Position numbers and translations under genes: made by a program. From Alisma plantago-aquatica (Eukaryota > Streptophyta > Magnoliopsida > Alismatales > Alismataceae): 64,000 nt of DNA. The stretch lies in NCBI GenBank assembly GCA_963693085.1, contig OY856410.1, positions 1,332,772,304-1,332,836,303 of the forward strand. Reading direction: 5' to 3'. The notes beneath the pieces are model-generated. The model was not told where the DNA came from and ran no database searches. It saw only the letters and a program-made list of their open reading frames with translations. Each line of letters opens with the position of its first letter. Position 1 is the stretch's first letter. Positions 11,238 through 23,449 of this stretch are shown piece by piece.

Positions 11238-12710
11238 ATGGTGAGGACGCATAGCATAGACTACACACAGATATCACCAGAGGTTCCACTGTTGGGACCA
11301 GACGACGAGGAGAACAACATTCAAAACTGACCTGAAGATATAGATTCAGACTCTGAACCAGAAGATATGGCTGAGGAACAGACAATCTGGTAGAAGATCA
11401 AGGCATCTTCTGCATCTGCATCTAAAGGGTCGATCAAGAGGCAGGCGATCAACATTCCCAACTATAAGATTGATCCAGGCCTAATAAATTTGGTCAAATC
11501 AAATGCATTTCACGGGATTAAAAATGAAGAGCCAGTGACTCACATTAGCCAGTTCGTGGAGAACTGTGACATGATCAAAATCGACAGGTTCCCACAGGAG
11601 ATGCTCTATTTGAAATTATTTCCTAGCTCACTAGCGGGAAATGCCCGAGAATGGTTGTATAACTTGGATGATGAGTATGTGGAGTCGTGGGATCATATGG
11701 TCGAGGTGTTCTTCGAGAGATTCTTTCCACCCGAGAAGACCAACAATCTAGTATGGAAGATCCATAATTTTAGCCAGAAGGTTGGGGAGACTTATTCTGA
11801 AACCTGGGAGCATTTCCAGATAATGCTGAGGAGGTGACCACATCATGGGCTTGACAAGGAGAAACAAGTCAAGATTTTCTATTTTGCTCTTTCTGAGCAT
11901 GATAGAAGTAACCTAGATTCCACAGGTTCGGGGTTCTTCCTAAACAACACAGGCACAAGGTGTTGGGAAATTATGAAGAACATGGCCAAAAAGAAATCCT
12001 GGGGCGACAGAGATGCAGTAGAGAAGGTTCGAGTTGTAGGAGAGTCAAAGGCCATCAAGGAGCTAAATGAGAAGATGGACCTTCTATCCAAGAAATTGCT
12101 GGCAAAAGAAGATATAGAATCTAAGGATGAAGCTCAAGTAAAATTTATGCACCAACAACAGGGGTAAAGAAACAACAACTATTCTTGGAGGAAAGACAAG
12201 AAAATTTCATGGAAGGACCCAAATTATTTCTTACATGACCCTGACGCAAAACCCCAACCGATGAAGGAGGATAAGAGCAATGAGTTGCTCAACCAAGTAA
12301 TCAAGCAGAATCAAGAACTCATGAGCACATTTAATCAACAGATTAAGCAACAAGGAGAAATTATGAATCAATTTGGGCAGACCTTACAAAGTCATGGGGC
12401 TCAGATGAGGACTATAGAGACATCAGTAGCGTAGATGGCCACTGAGATAGCAAATCTGAAGAAGCCAGTACAATAAGGTTTTCTTGAAAACACAAACATT
12501 CTAGGAGGAAACCAACAAGCTAAGGCAATTCTTCTACGGAGTGGTAAGAAGATTTTAAACCCCAGGGCCGATGAACCGAGCACACCCCAGCCAAAAATCA
12601 TAGGTGAGGCCATAGAGGAGGTTCTGATTCCAAGCACAGAGCCGGTCGAGGATGTGGTAGAGGATGTCAAAGTAGAACCAGTTGTTGAGGAGGAGACGTA
12701 GAAGAGGAAA
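11238..12710 (+). pseudogene. gag: Athila-like gag, with stops
   Basis: Structural Gag protein that would package element RNA. ATG at 11238 opens a frame, MVRTHSIDYTQ..., that is broken by TGA at 11328, TAG at 11391, TGA at 11835 and TAA near 12165, then further stops, all in the same frame. The Gag core lies at about 11490-11900, with a hydrophobic stretch followed by AREWLYNLDDEYVESWDHM and FFERFFPPEK, the retrotransposon-gag (PF03732-like) pattern. Downstream are a lysine-rich segment and a glutamine-rich coiled segment (about 12280-12420). Several stops are explained by C to T changes (for example CGA to TGA at 11835). The frame continues into protease. Not functional as it stands. Confidence 0.8.
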
Positions 12711-12716
12711 CCATAT

Positions 12717-13691
12717 GTGTCGCCACATCAAAGGGCACAGACTGTCCCGATCCCATATCCAAATAGCATGAAAGCCAAGAAAGTGGATGCTCAGTTCAAG
12801 AAGTTCCTAGATATCTTTAGGAAGCTTTCTGTCAACATTCCATTGTTGGAAGCAATAGAGCATATTCCCTCCTACGGCAAGTTTCTGAAAGACATAATCA
12901 CAAAGAAGAGGAATATTCCTGATACCGAGGTTATGGTTCTTAAGGAACAGGTGAGTGCTTTCATTTTGGGCACATTGCCACCTAAAAGGCAGGATCCAGT
13001 CTGCTTCAATATCTCATGTTATATTGGTAAAGTGAAATTCGGCGAAGCACTGTGTGAATTCGGGGCAAGTATAAATTTGATGCCTCTCTCTATGTTCAAG
13101 AAGATGGGACTGAAAGAATCAAGGCCAAACAATATGACAATTTAGTTGGCGGACAATTCTGTGGTGAAGCTATATGGTATTTGAGAGGATGTGTTAGTTA
13201 AAGTAGATCGGTTTGTATTTCCAGTAGACTCTATGGTAATGGAAATGCAGGACGAACAAGGAAATGAGTTACTCCTTGGAAGACCCTTCCAAGCTACTGT
13301 AGATATGATACTCGAGATGGGAAGAGGCTGTTTGACCTTGGGTATCGCTGATGATCTGTTTGAAATGGTTATTCCATCAAGCATAATGCAATCAAAAGCA
13401 AAGGAGCAATGCCGCATGGTGAAGCACTTTGATCAGAATATTTCTCTCTATCTAGGGAAGTCGTTTCTAGATATGGCTCATGTAATGACCAAGGTGGAGA
13501 AGGGGACACTGGCTGTAGACATTATGGAGCAGACCAAAGTTGTTTCTCTTAGCAAGGCTGTGGGTTTTCCAAATGATGAAGAGGAGGACATCCCTCCTTC
13601 TACTGAAGAGGATGTCATAGCAAGTTCTGTTCTCAATGAATATCCGGAACTGCCTCTTGAAGCTTGCCTGGTCAATATAACACATCATTGA
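12717..13691 (+). pseudogene. pro: Athila-like aspartic protease region, with stops
   Basis: Same frame as gag. The segment up to 13145 holds the pre-protease block PYPNSMKAKK and FKKFLDIFRKLSVNIPLLEA, then the protease core. The catalytic loop reads CEFGASINLMPLS where plant gypsy proteases have CDLGASINLMPLS, so the catalytic Asp is Glu here (codon 13056-13058). TAG at 13143 and TGA near 13183 interrupt the frame. The flap-side part continues at 13191 with LLLGRPFQATVDMI, the usual LGRPFL block. The ORF ends with TGA at 13689. It would cleave the polyprotein, but this copy is doubly disabled by stops and the Asp to Glu change. Confidence 0.8.
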
Positions 13692-14995
13692 ATGAGAAGC
13701 AAGTCACTACAAGAATGTGTCAAGATGCTTCAAGTGATGTCGTGTTTTTATGCTAGGTACTATGAAGATCTTGGGGAACTCCCACCACCGCTTCAGTCAT
13801 CCTTGATCAGTCCGCCAGAGTTAGACTTGAAGCCACTGCCACCTCACTTAAAATATGCATTTCTAGCCGAGGGTGAAAAGCTACCAATGATTATTTCGGC
13901 ATATCTGAGTGCCGAGGAGGAGGATCAACTAATGATCATGCTGAAGAACCACCGAGGTGCATTCGGGTGGTCGGTAGCGGACATCAAGGGGATCTCCCCT
14001 ATGTTGTGCCATCATAAGATCCGGCTCGAGGAAAAGCCAAACCTGTAATCCAGCCACAACGCAGACTAAATCCAAGCATGATGGAGGACGCCAAGAAGGA
14101 GGTGATCAAGCTCCTCTCTGCAGGCATCATTTACGCTATCTCTGACTTGACGTGGGTAAGCCCCACACAGGTAGTCCCTAAAAAAGGGGGAATTACTGTT
14201 ACGCATAATCTGTTAAATGAGCCGGTCACGACCCGTCTAGTAACCGGGTGGCGTGTGTGTATCGATTACCGTAGATTGAGTGCTGCTACGTTGAAGGATC
14301 ATTTTCCTCCTCCATTCATTGATCAGATTTTAGGGCGATTAGCAGGTCGATCTCACTTTTGTTTTCTAGATGGTTATTTGGTCTATAATCATATTTCAAT
14401 TGATCCTAAGGACCAAGAGAAGTCCACCTTCACTTGTCCTTATGGAACATTTGCATACCGTCGTATGCCCTTTGGTGTATGTTACGCACCAGCAAACTTT
14501 CAGCGTTGCATGCTTGCCATTTTCTCTGATATGGTTGAGCATTGTTTGGAGGTCTTCTTGGACGATTTTTCCGTCCATGGTGCATCTTTCGATGAATATT
14601 TATATAACTTGGATAAAGTTTTACAACGATGTGAGGACACACATTTGGTTCTCAACTGGGAAAAATGTCATATGATGGTTAGTGAAGGGATTGTGCTTGG
14701 ACATTAAGTGTCTAGAAAGGGGTTGGAGGTAGATCTAGTTAAAATTGAGGTTATTTCCAAGTTACCCCCACCGAACTCGGTTAAAGGGCTACGAAGGTTT
14801 CTCAGTCACGTAGGATTTTACAGCCACTTTATAAAAAAATTCTCAAAAATCACTAAACCATTATCTGAGTTGTTGGAGAAAGATGTGGTGTTTGATTTTA
14901 ATGAGAAGTGTTTGCATGCTTTTAATGTGCTTAAAGAGAAATTAATTTCTACACCGGTTGTGCAAACACCAGATTGGACAAGTTGTTTGAATTAA
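13692..14995 (+). pseudogene. Athila-like reverse transcriptase, frameshifted
   Basis: Reverse transcriptase region of pol. 13692-14048 (frame of gag) carries the linker and the block ahead of RT. One base appears lost near 14034, and RT continues in another frame from 14078. Recognisable RT blocks: WVSPTQVVPKKGG, a long GWRVCIDYRRLSAAT block, FLDGYLVYNHI with the first catalytic Asp, the PYGTFAYRRMPFG block, and FLDDFSVHG with the Asp pair. TAA at 14705 interrupts the block normally reading LGHxVS. A second frameshift near 14980 precedes RNase H. Catalytic Asp residues remain, but the frame is broken at least three times. Confidence 0.85.
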
Positions 14996-15780
14996 TGTGT
15001 GATGCATCGGATATCGCAGTAGGGGCTATTTTAGGACAACATGTGGATAACAAACCCGATGTGATTTTCTATGCATCCAAAACTTTAAATGAAGCACAAC
15101 TTAATTACACTACAATGGAAAAAGAGCTTCTCGTCGTCGTTTTCGCATTTGAAAAATTTCGGCAATATCTAGTAGGGTCAAAAGTTATGGTATGGACGGA
15201 CCACACTGCCATAAAGTATTTGATGGAAAAGAAAGATGCCAACCCTAGATTGATTAGGTGGATCTTACTGTTACAAGAATTTGATGTTGAAATTAAAGAT
15301 AAGGCAGGAATAGAAAATGTGGTTGCAGACCATTTGTCTTGGTTGGAATGGGTTGATGAGAAGCACATTCATATACCCATTACCGAGACATTCCCTGATG
15401 AACAACTTCTTTCTATAAAATCTAAAAATCCATTGCTTTCTTATATTGTTAATTATCTTGTTTGCAAAATTATCCCTGATGATTGGACATATCAAGAGAA
15501 AAAGAAAATTTTCCATTCTTTGAGATATTATTTCTGGGATGACCCCATTTTGTTGAAGCAATGTAGGGATGGCGTGTTGCGCAGGTGCATACCGGAGGTT
15601 GAGTATGAGAGTGTACTTCATCATTGTCATACTTTACCCACGGGAGGTCATCATTCCAGTTCTAGAATAGCGGCCAAGGTACTTGAGAGTGGCCTTTACT
15701 GGCCTACATTTTTCCGGGACGCATATGACTATGTGCGACGATGCGATTCCTGCCAACGTGCAGGTAATATTTCAAAGTGA
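14974..15780 (+). pseudogene. Athila-like RNase H and integrase zinc-finger region
   Basis: Third frame of pol. RNase H starts [18 protein letters not shown] (first acidic residue in CDAS) and includes the block [17 protein letters not shown] and [12 protein letters not shown]. The linker ends [15 protein letters not shown]. The integrase HHCC zinc finger is visible as HHCH...[12 protein letters not shown]...[10 protein letters not shown]. The ORF ends at a TGA (15778) where CGA is expected, and integrase continues in the same frame at 15787. In an intact element it degrades the RNA strand of the hybrid and helps integrase bind the DNA ends. Confidence 0.85.
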
Positions 15781-15786
15781 CCGAAT

Positions 15787-16720
15787 ATGCCCCTCAACGT
15801 ATTTCAAGAGGTTGAGGTGTTTGATCTGTGGGGTATTAACTTCATGGGACCCTTTGTTTCCTCAAACTCTAATTTGTACATTTTATTGGCTGTTGACTAT
15901 GTATCGAAGTGGGTAGAGGCAATACCCACTAGGACTAATGATGCTACTGTAGTGTGCAGGTTCGTAAAAGACTATATTTTTTGCAGATTTGGCATACCGA
16001 GGATGATTATCAGTGATGGAGGTACCCATTTCAAAAATCAAAAGTTCGTTGCATTGTTGAGGAAGTATGGGGTAAAGCACAACATTGGTACCCCGTACCA
16101 CCCACAGACACAGGGGCAAGTCGAAGTCTCCAATAGGGAAAAGAAAATCCTGGAGCATACAGTGGCTTCGATAAGAAAGAACTGGAGCACCTTACTACCG
16201 GACACTTTATGGGCGTATAGGATGGTGTTTAAGACACCTATAGGCACTACGCCTTTTAGGTTGGCTTATGGGCAGGCCTGCCATTTGTCGGTAGAGTTGG
16301 AGCATAAGGCGCATTGGGTGCTAAGAAAGTTGAACTTGAATTATGATGAAGCAGGAAAGAAACGCTTGCTAGAGCTGAATTAATGAACTTGACGAGCTGA
16401 GGATGAATGCATATGAAAGCTCGTAGATTTACAAAGAGCGAACAAAGTTGATTCACGATCGACACAGTCAACTGCGTGTCTTCAAGAAGGGAGATCGTGT
16501 GCTCTTGTTCAACTCAAGGTTGAAGATGCATCCCGAGAAATTGAAATCCCAGTGGAGTGGACCTTTCATTGTAGAGGAGGTCTGGCCACATGGAACAATC
16601 ATGGTGCGTGATGGAGAGACAAAATCTCTGGTTAATGGACAAAGGTTGAAGTTGTACTTCGGTGAGGATTACACGAGGAAAGTGCATGAGGTGAAACTCA
16701 TTGCACTCAAGGAAGTGTGA
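15787..16720 (+). pseudogene. Athila-like integrase core and C-terminal domain
   Basis: Integrase inserts the cDNA into the host genome. The DDE core shows D in [12 protein letters not shown] in ISDGGTHF, and E in [10 protein letters not shown]; the surrounding [14 protein letters not shown] block is typical. The frame shifts near 16380, with another in-frame stop close to 16425, and the C-terminal block continues at 16448-16720 with FKKGDRVLLFNSRLK, the GPFIVEEV block and NGQRLKLYF. No chromodomain follows, in keeping with Athila rather than a chromovirus. Confidence 0.85.
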
Positions 16721-16879
16721 TATGCTTGATTTCATCTAGCCTATGATGTTAAATAAGGGTGCTTGTTGGGAGGCAACCCAACCATTGGTTGTTTCATCTA
16801 TTTTTGTTGCATTTACAAGTTAGTTTGGTTTAATTTTGTTTTTACACTAAAAATGATACCTTGATCATTTGTTTAGTGT

Positions 16880-17470
16880 GCAGGCCTGAGGCAGGTTCAA
16901 TACCATCGACCATTGTGTCGATGGTATCGACATGGGCACAGTAAGGAGGCTGCAAAAATTTCTCTGAGTCGATACTATCGACGGACTCGTCGATGGTATC
17001 GACCTACCATCAGTGAATCACCGGAACGGGGTCGATAGTATCGACATGGGTGTCGATACTCGCTAGATCCCTGAAGATTTTCAGACAAAATTTGTCTTAG
17101 TGAAGTCGATACCATCGTCGGGTCTGTCGATGGTATCGACCCGGTTACAAGAAGAAAGCGGCGTCCGTGCCTCGTGAGGGTGTTTGCACTAAGAAGAGTT
17201 GATACTATCGACATCTGTCGATTGTATCGATGCGGCATGTCACCAATCTGTGAGAGGAAATCAACGGCGATCGCTACATCAAGGAAGTCGATCCGTGGGA
17301 TGGGTCGATACCATCGACAACCGTCGATGCTATCGACGCGTCATCAATATGGGCCCCCACATCGGGCTATCGACAGCCGTCGATACTTGCGAAACTCGGA
17401 TTGTGCTACAGGTGTCAATACCATCGACACCCCGTCGATGGTATCGACTGGTGCACAGTAGCGAAGGATG
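16880..17470. repeat. Hairpin array upstream of the Athila 3' ORF
   Basis: At least seven clusters of GTCGATACCATCGAC facing GTCGATGGTATCGAC, starting near 16897, 16968, 17032, 17106, 17198, 17305 and 17416. Flanking words also match the LTR array in order (GCTGCAA..., then GTCGATAC, then CTACCATCAG/TTACCATCAG), so this looks like a copy or relative of the LTR block placed between integrase and the 3' ORF. Confidence 0.88.
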
Positions 17471-17474
17471 AAGT

Positions 17475-17483
17475 TATAAAAGG
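17475..17483 (+). promoter_or_regulatory. Candidate internal TATA box for the 3' ORF
   Basis: TATAAAAGG directly after the hairpin array and about 200 bases before the ATG at 17682. The position and sequence fit a plant core promoter that would give a separate mRNA for the 3' ORF. Not tested; splicing from the 5' LTR is the alternative route. Confidence 0.5.
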
Positions 17484-17681
17484 AGGGATTGTTCATCAGA
17501 TTTCTTCACACCTTCAGAGCTTCTTCCTTATACTTGTGCATTGAGCATTGTTGTGCGACTGGAGGCCTACTACGAGCATCCATAGATCGTGATCTCTTCC
17601 CGGAGCACTGCACCGAGCATAGATCATATTCTATGACCTTCACCGATCTCTCTTTATTATTCTTTTTCTTTCTCAGCGACA

Positions 17682-19270
17682 ATGGTGCGTACAGCCGGTG
17701 CATATTCTTTACTCACGGTCCCGATGGATATCCCCGCATTCATTCCTTCACCTCCTGCATCGATTACTCGTCCGAGGATTGTCCACCCTTCCGTGGATAT
17801 CTAGAAGGTGTATGAGGAGTTGCTTAAGAGAAAGATTGAGCCCACCCTCTACATTGATCAGGACATGGTTCGCAACCTTGGGTTTGAGCCCAATCTTGCC
17901 TACGTCCTGAAGGGGCAGGCAAGGCATACGACCAGGAGGTCCGACGAGTTGGAGTACCATGTTGATGGCCAACCGTTCTTCGGTGAGTGGCCAACATACA
18001 AGGAGCTCATGGAGGAGTTCATGGCATCATTTGATATCAATGTTGTGCCCAATGACTTGATCGCCACCGATAGAGAGTGGAAGAAGGAGCGTGTGTCCTT
18101 CAGACTCTACAACAACAATTACACCCTCACTCTCGACCAGTTCAATTATGTGTATATCTGGTATCATGACAATTACCAGCACCGGAGGCCGGACAACCAG
18201 ATTGATTACGACGACATCTTCGCCAAGCTGGTGACTACGCCTCCCGGCAAGTCTTTGAGCAACCACAATGCTGCCGTAGCTGACTTCGAGCATCCCTTTG
18301 TGCAGATTCTACACTACATGCTTTGTACGACACTGTTTGCTCGTGGTGATTTGTCTCTTAGCAAATTCCAAGAGATGGATCTATTCTTCCTGTATAAATT
18401 GTTGAAGCGCGAGGAGTGTAACTGGGGCACGTTCTTTTTGAAGCACATGTTGGTCATGAGGAGGAGTATGCGGAAGGATCCTATCCACTTTGGAGGGCTC
18501 ATCATACCGCTGGCCCTCTACCTTAGTTTGGATTTTTCCCAGCTTACTCCACTTTCCAATAGGAGCAAGGTCAACCTCAATCATCTGCACTACTCCAACC
18601 TCCTCCTTCTCCGTGATGGATTGACATATGCACATTGTCATGTTAATCATGAATATCAAGAATGTGTGCTTCCCGACCCTGTCTTCAACATCGAGGGAGC
18701 TCAGCATTTCCAATGGCCTATCATCGCCATCGACGAATCTGATGAAGATGGCAGTAATGGTGACAATAATGATGATGGCGACAAGCATGAAGAGGAAGAG
18801 GAGGCTTTCACTACTCTTCGGGCACGAGTAGCACCCCGGAAGCGTCCCCGTTTCCACCCGGGTCAATCATCATCTTCACAGCCTCCGCCACCTCAACCCT
18901 CTCAGCAAGGAGAGGATGTATATTCGATGCAAGGAATGTACTCGATGCTGCAGGAGATACAACAGACTCAACAGTAGCATACGACGTCGTTCGCTGGTAT
19001 TCAGGATACCACAAACTGGCTTTTTGTGAACCAGCAGGCCATTTATGAAAATGAGCGCCTCCTCCTTGCCAACCAACATAACATTCATGACAGGTTGCAT
19101 AGGATGGAGATGCAGCAACAACCCTTCTACGACAACTACTGGAGCCAAAACTATTTCAGGGGGTATCCTCAACCTCTGCCGATGCCCCAGTAGGATCTGA
19201 GTTTACAGGGCCAGTACCCATCATGGGACCCCACAACCCCACAGTACCTGCCTCCACCTGTAGAATGATC
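17682..19270 (+). pseudogene. Athila-type 3' ORF (env-like position), with in-frame stops
   Basis: The frame opens at ATG 17682 (context ACAATGG), has a TAG at 17802, then runs open for 389 codons to a TAG at 18975, and continues in the same frame to further TAG and TGA codons near 19191 and 19267. The main part contains blocks such as FGEWPTYKELMEEF, KSLSNHNAAVADF and RKDPIHFGGLIIPLAL, which I associate with the ATHILA ORF-1 family (PF03078). A serine/glutamine/proline-rich, acidic C-terminal tail follows. The TAG at 18975 stands in a glutamine run (CAG expected), as does the one near 19191. I saw no signal peptide or clear membrane span, so an envelope function is not supported. The role of this family is unknown. 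Confidence 0.65.
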
Positions 19271-20863
19271 GGTATCACTGTTCCACCTTTTAAGGATGTT
19301 TTTGACTATGAGGCCATATTCGAATTCAAGCTTAGGGGGGAGGGGGAGTTGGAACAACTTCTATCCTTTATTTTTCCTAGTTTTAGTTTTTAGTGATTTG
19401 TCTTTTTTCATTTATTTATCTTAGTTATTAGTTTGTTTTTAGGATCCACACTTTATCTAGTGTAATTGTGGATGTCTAATGTCATATGTCATCTCGTTGT
19501 TTGTAAATGGGAATCAGGGGTAAATTTAAAAAAAAATAGTACTTTTGCAAGCTTGTGTTGTTCAACTTTGAGCATGCACATGACTTAAGAAAATAATTGG
19601 GTTTGTCAACTCTAAAATAGGAAACCACAACTGTACATTCCTATGATTCATGAAAAGTGGACGGAATTGGTTGTTTGAGCCTAAACTGACCAAATGATAA
19701 TGAGACTTTAATTTGAAATAAGAGAGGGAAACCTCTTAATTACTACACATGTCAGTAAGGAGGGACACATAATATTTTCCAAAGGTTTAGTCAATTAATC
19801 TTGTGATCTATCCACCGCATTGTTTTCATACTCCACCATAAGAACTGGAACCACATTACGGTTTTCATCTCTTTGACTGCATCCCATGTAGATAGGTTTT
19901 ACATTGCAACTATTTTCACATATTTGTGCATGAAAATGAGAAAAAGATAGAATACTTATACATGCACATTATCCTTAGGTGTATGTCATTTAGTTGCATA
20001 ACTATCATTTTGTAGTTGCATTCACATTTTTTTTGTGATTATAGTACATCATGCATCTTATGTCTTCTGAAACATTAAATGTGATGAACTTGTTCCATAC
20101 CTTCTGAATGCTTCAAATGTATAAGTTATGTAACAATAAGTGAGCCTAACAAATAATTCATTGTCAGCTGTGAAAATAAGGGCTTGAAAAAAAAGTTTTG
20201 AAAAAAAACAAAGAAGAAAAGAGAATTGAGAAGTAAGTAGTAATGAGAGGGAGAAAGGAACTTGTTCTCACTTGCATACTAAGAATAATAAGTTCATGGT
20301 GTAGTTTCTTAGATATTCCATCTCACCTTGAGATGGAATGATAGTGCATGCACCATTCCACCCAAATGTAGGCATTAGGGCATTTTCATTTGCATATGCA
20401 TCATTTAGGTCATTATTGTTTTTGTGCATGTTAAAATCATATAATGCTTCTATTTCATCCACAACCACCTATTCCATCCATCTATTGCTTGAATTGGTAG
20501 GCCACCATGATTGTCTCCTCACTTTTTCATATCAGGAGAGCTGCTTCCACTTAGATGGTAGTTAGGACGAGCAAAGTAGATAGAAGATCACAAGATGTAG
20601 TGAGTCTGGACCGAAGGATTTTATTATGTTAACATCCTTATGTGATAGTGCTCATCAATTTTGAGGTAGATATCTTTTATGGATGATTATTGTCGCCTTG
20701 AGGGTAATTATCATTCTGTGGTTAGTAAGGGCTGGATTGTGAATGTATGGCGGGGATCATATGGCGAAGTCTGTTGTGATAATCTGTTCTTTAGTTGACC
20801 CTCGCAATTCTATTCTAGAGTTTTGTTACTCAAGGACGAGCAATGTTCAACCTTAGGGGAGTT
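19271..20863 (+). other. Non-coding 3' region of the Athila-like element
   Basis: About 1.6 kb between the 3' ORF and the 3' LTR. AT-rich, with poly-T runs and no domain-bearing ORF. Athila elements often carry a long non-coding stretch here. A purine tract AGGGGAG (20855-20861) lies two bases before the 3' LTR and is the likely polypurine tract. Confidence 0.7.
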
Positions 20864-22431
20864 TGATGTGATGATTTTGAGTTGCATTTATAGACTTGTT
20901 TTACTTGCATTTTATGTGTTTATTGGTCACTTTGGTGGTTAATATTACATAATTCACTTACTTTATTCTATCATCCTTCTCAGTGTCAAATCTCTCTTAT
21001 TTTATCATTTTGAGCATAAATGATTATAATTATAGGTTTTATCTCGACTGATTTGGTTTTGTTGTGCAATTTCAGGAAAAACACATAGCTGCAGCTGTCG
21101 ATACCATCGACATCAGTCGATACTACGACACAGCCACAGGCAGGCAGCCGCAAGGAGCAGTGCAAAATTGATACCATCGATTGGGAAGTCGATGGTAGCG
21201 ACCAGCTAGTCGATACTATCGACACTTATAGCTTTAGTGACAGAAAAGGGATAAAACTGACGCTTAAGGGTGTCGATACCATTGACCCGCGTCGATGGTA
21301 TCGAGTCAGCATCAGGCGGGGTGATAGAAAAGAAAGAAGGTTTGCCGATATCACGAGGTGTCGATACCATCGACCAGCGTCGATGGTATCGACACCGTCA
21401 GATCAGAGTTTGTTTCAGATCGACCCAAATCCAACGGCTGTGATATTTTGGAAACCTAACTCGGTGTTAATACCTAATGACGATAGTCGAGAGTGGGGTA
21501 TCACATCATTAGCCACTGCACACATCCCGAGAAGGTGTGGAGAGAAGAACGGAGCCCAGAAGCACGCCCTGACCATTCCAGAAGCCAAAGAAGACGTTTT
21601 CCACCGCCGAAAGGTTGTAGATCACGCACTCTACGCCGAGGAATGATTGGATCTTCTCTGTTAGGGGGTTTCATCACTTTAGCCACATTTTTCTCCATGT
21701 TCCCCCTTTCTTCAATCATGTCTTACTCTGAGGTGAACATGCAGGGCTAATCCCCTTTATCTTTAGGACTGGGAGTAGCCAGGGGAAGCATTGTATGATA
21801 TTTTTATCATAGTAATTTATAATTTGTCTCTTAAATTTGTGGTATGATTTGATTTTCTCCATTATATCATTATTCTTGATCACCCTAATGATAGTTTAAT
21901 GCCTTTAATTTCTTTGAAAGAAGAATTAACGGTTGAAAAGAGACGAAACTCACATTAACTCATAAATCCTTTGAACCAGGTGATGTACGGTTAATGGTGG
22001 AAGCCCAGAGGTCGATTTTAATGCACCTAGCATAGGGAATAGGTTACTACGACGGTGGAACCGACCTAGACTTAGGTAGTGAATTGTATCACGACAGTGA
22101 ACAATTCTGACTACATGCCACTACCCGGAATAAGAGGCAAATCTGATTAACTATGTGGAAATTCATACAGCGAAAACCCGCGGTGAAACCGCAATCCTAA
22201 AGGTCTCCATTTGAATTGATTAAACTAAACACTTAATCAATTGCTCTGTTTTATTTTATTTTCTTTTATTTTACAACAACCATCAAAGCCCTTTAATCGG
22301 TCTAGCTGATCGCAAACAGTTATTAGTAGTCTACCGATAGTTTAGTGTCCCTGAGTTCGACTCGGGCCTCACAAAGGCCTATACTACATTGACGCGTGCA
22401 CTTGCATTATACGCACAGTAAAATCATGTCA
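20864..22431 (+). repeat. 3' LTR of the Athila-like element
   Basis: 1568 bp, TGATGTGATGATTTTGAG ... ATCATGTCA. Matches the 5' LTR throughout with scattered substitutions; lacks 22 bp in the hairpin array. Followed by the right TSD copy CCCTT at 22432-22436. Confidence 0.92.
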
Positions 22432-23415
22432 CCCTTTCTTCCCAAGGTGCCACCACAAGGCGCTCCTCCAGCGTTTTCCATCCCTTCTTAGAGCCTGATG
22501 ACTGTGTGCATCGTCTATGGGTTCTCAACCCCGTTCAGGGTGCTGTTGCGATGGTTAGCTTCTCCGTCCGCATGATCTCACCACTGTGCCTACACCACTG
22601 CTGCGATCTGCTTTAGCAGCCACTATGACTCCTAAGTTGCAGTGGGGCAACTTCCCGAAATAAGACTCTCTGTTGCAGATGGATAGGGAGAACGGTGGAG
22701 AGGTTGCTCGGTTTCTCTATTTTATTCGCACTAAAAGCCACCCAAGTCGAGGGTCAGAGTGGATGTGAGGGAAACTGCCCCATTTACATCCCACTTCCAC
22801 CCATGGTGGGATATTGTGATGCATCCAAGCATACGGTCGTTTCTGTCCCACTACCTCTATTGTGCTGGAGCAAAACCATGGCATCTCTCCACCTCTCAGT
22901 CTGCATCCAAAGATCATAGTCATCCAAAATAACTGTCAGACTGCTCCCAAGAAACCACTATGTGAATGGGTGACTCTCAACTTGGGGAAGGGTCGAAACC
23001 ATAGGATCTGAGATCCAAGGTCAGAATTAGGCTGCATAGACCCAATCAAAGATACATGGGTGTGAAGCAACCCAACTATTAAACTTTGGTCTATTAATCC
23101 TCAAAATGCACATATTATCACAAACTTCAAACCTTCATAACTCTCTATAGGAATATCTGATTGTCACCAAATTTTAACCATAGCTTCCCTACCATACAAG
23201 CTACATTATACTCAAATTTGGTGCCAAAACTCAATTGTTAGATTATCCAATTAAATTCCTCAAAAAGGCATAAAAAGAGATATCTTAATCATGATATGAA
23301 CCTCACATCAACACACCTACTTTGTCAAAAGATTGGAACTCTCAATCTAACTCAAACATACGTTTTCACTTAAGTCATTGGACACTTAAGGACTCCAAAA
23401 TTCCACTCCATCACA
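22432..23415 (-). repeat. LTR B, right part
   Basis: Continues LTR B after the Athila insertion, matching LTR A from about 6078 to 7058. Ends CCATCACA at 23415. The first five bases are the duplicated CCCTT. Confidence 0.88.
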
Positions 23416-23449
23416 TCCTACACTACTACAGAAATAGCATTCAGTGACA

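Larger units (their letters stand above)
8968..22431 (+). mobile_element. Athila-like Ty3/gypsy retrotransposon inserted in LTR B
   Basis: 13464 bp with TG...CA LTRs, a perfect 5-bp TSD, a PBS matching tRNA-Asp, gag, protease, RT, RNase H and integrase in gypsy order, an extra 3' ORF and a purine tract. The Asp PBS plus a 3' ORF after integrase point to the Athila lineage. The reading frames carry many stops and frameshifts, and the two LTRs differ by scattered substitutions and a 22-bp indel, so this is a defective, not very recent copy. It contains a nested RTE fragment at 10677-11143. Confidence 0.88.

Noticed and set aside
16897..17450. Regular short repeats resembling a CRISPR array
   Set aside because: Repeats alternate in orientation, are degenerate, have spacers of uneven length, and sit inside a plant retrotransposon.
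17682..19270. Calling the Athila 3' ORF an envelope gene
   Set aside because: No signal peptide, transmembrane span or cleavage site could be seen; position alone does not support it.
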